Assembly: GCA_019309945.1 (NCBI GenBank)
Contig: JAFDFH010000225.1
Location: 1-5,556 of the forward strand
Length of the DNA stretch: 5,556 bases
Direction: 5' to 3'
DNA from: Deltaproteobacteria bacterium
Lineage (GTDB): Bacteria > Desulfobacterota > Desulfobacteria > Desulfobacterales > JAFDFH01
Position 1 is the stretch's first letter. Every line of letters begins with the position of its first letter. Positions 5,138-5,556 of this stretch are shown here, one piece after another. A program made the translations under genes and the position numbers. Under the pieces are notes generated by a model, which was not told the origin of the DNA, made no database searches, and was given only the letters and a program-made list of their open reading frames with translations.

Positions 5138-5556
5138 ATGACTGATCCGAATGAAAGATTCGATACCATCATAAAAAAACTTAGGGAAAACAATCACAAG
5201 CTCACCCCTCAGCGTCTGGCTGTTGTGAAAGTTCTGGCCCGCAGTAAAGGGCATCCCAACGTCGAAAAAATATACCAGCAGCTGCAGGACGATTTTCCGA
5301 CGATGAGTTTGGCGACGGTATATCGCAATGTCATGCTGCTCAAATCGCTGGGAGAAGTTTTGGAACTTGGATTTCCGGACGGCGGTAACCGCTATGATGG
5401 AAACAAACCTTATCCCCATCCACATGTCCTTTGTGTCAAGTGCAAAAAGATCATCGATCCGGACTTGGCAAGTTTAAAAGACATGACAGCAGCCGTCGCT
5501 GAAGAAACCGGTTTTAAAATCCTGGCCCATCGACTGGATTTTTTCGGCATTTGTCG
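5138..5556 (+). CDS. Fur-family transcriptional regulator, PerR-like (C-terminus cut by window edge)
   Basis: 139 complete codons are visible before the right edge. This is a Fur-superfamily metal-dependent repressor: an N-terminal winged helix (LTPQRLAVVKVL, 22-33; recognition helix SLATVYRNV, 57-65) and a C-terminal dimerisation/metal domain. Aligned by motif with Bacillus subtilis PerR, all five regulatory metal ligands have counterparts: His39 (GHPNVE), Asp87 (RYDG), His94 and His96 (PHPH), Asp107 (KIID). Asp87 and the spacing of the two histidines favour PerR (peroxide sensor using iron-catalysed His oxidation) over iron-sensing Fur. Cys99 and Cys102 (CVKC) and Cys139 in FFGIC are structural-zinc ligands; the last Cys should lie just past the edge. 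The start has AAAGGTGG (5123-5130) 7 nt upstream. It is divergent from the flavoprotein operon and probably autoregulated. In sulfate reducers such genes often precede rubrerythrin-type peroxidases, which would lie outside this window. Confidence 0.9.
   Translation, partial: MTDPNERFDTIIKKLRENNHKLTPQRLAVVKVLARSKGHPNVEKIYQQLQDDFPTMSLATVYRNVMLLKSLGEVLELGFPDGGNRYDGNKPYPHPHVLCVKCKKIIDPDLASLKDMTAAVAEETGFKILAHRLDFFGIC

Overview
The window looks like a chromosomal segment of an anaerobic, Gram-negative bacterium. I lean towards Desulfobacterota (a Desulfobacterales-type sulfate reducer). The reasons are indirect: a PerR-class peroxide sensor, a soluble flavocytochrome-c/fumarate-reductase-type flavoprotein without heme, a lipoprotein of the TRL-like family, and long repeat-rich intergenic DNA. 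No ribosomal or other phylogenetic marker is present, so this is inference.

Layout, left to right. (1) On the minus strand, running off the left edge, is the N-terminal part of a small TRL-like lipoprotein starting with GTG at 248, with a good sigma70-like promoter at 400-428. (2) A gene-poor stretch follows (249-1014). It holds two A/T hairpins, a perfect 13-bp palindrome and a clear 152-bp MITE-like element with 17-bp terminal inverted repeats (16/17 matching) and a direct repeat TAACTA on both flanks. (3) On the plus strand at 1015-1605 is a small membrane-bound DUF457/YdjM-type metal-dependent hydrolase. (4) A 358-bp gap (1606-1963) between convergent genes is packed with short repeats: a hairpin, about 4.4 copies of a 9-mer, five copies of a 7-mer, and several small hairpins. 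(5) On the minus strand is a two-gene operon: an FAD-dependent oxidoreductase (4472-3048), then after 19 nt a membrane-anchored alpha/beta hydrolase of the lipase type (3028-1964, TTG start). (6) A 665-bp gap (4473-5137) holds a candidate minus-strand promoter for the operon and paired hairpins. Near its right end it holds a promoter whose -10 region is overlapped by a perfect 7-1-7 palindrome resembling a Per/Fur box. (7) On the plus strand, running off the right edge, is a PerR-like Fur-family regulator (5138 onward).

How the parts fit. The PerR gene very probably represses itself through the box at 5084-5098, and genes beyond the right edge may be its peroxide-defence targets. The flavoprotein and lipase are almost certainly co-transcribed. 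A hydrolase releasing a product that the flavoprotein then reduces or oxidises is a reasonable but untested idea. The other genes appear to be independent units. About one third of the window is non-coding and rich in repeats, which is the most unusual property of the region. I see no CRISPR array, tRNA, rRNA or transposase gene, and no convincing new multi-gene system.
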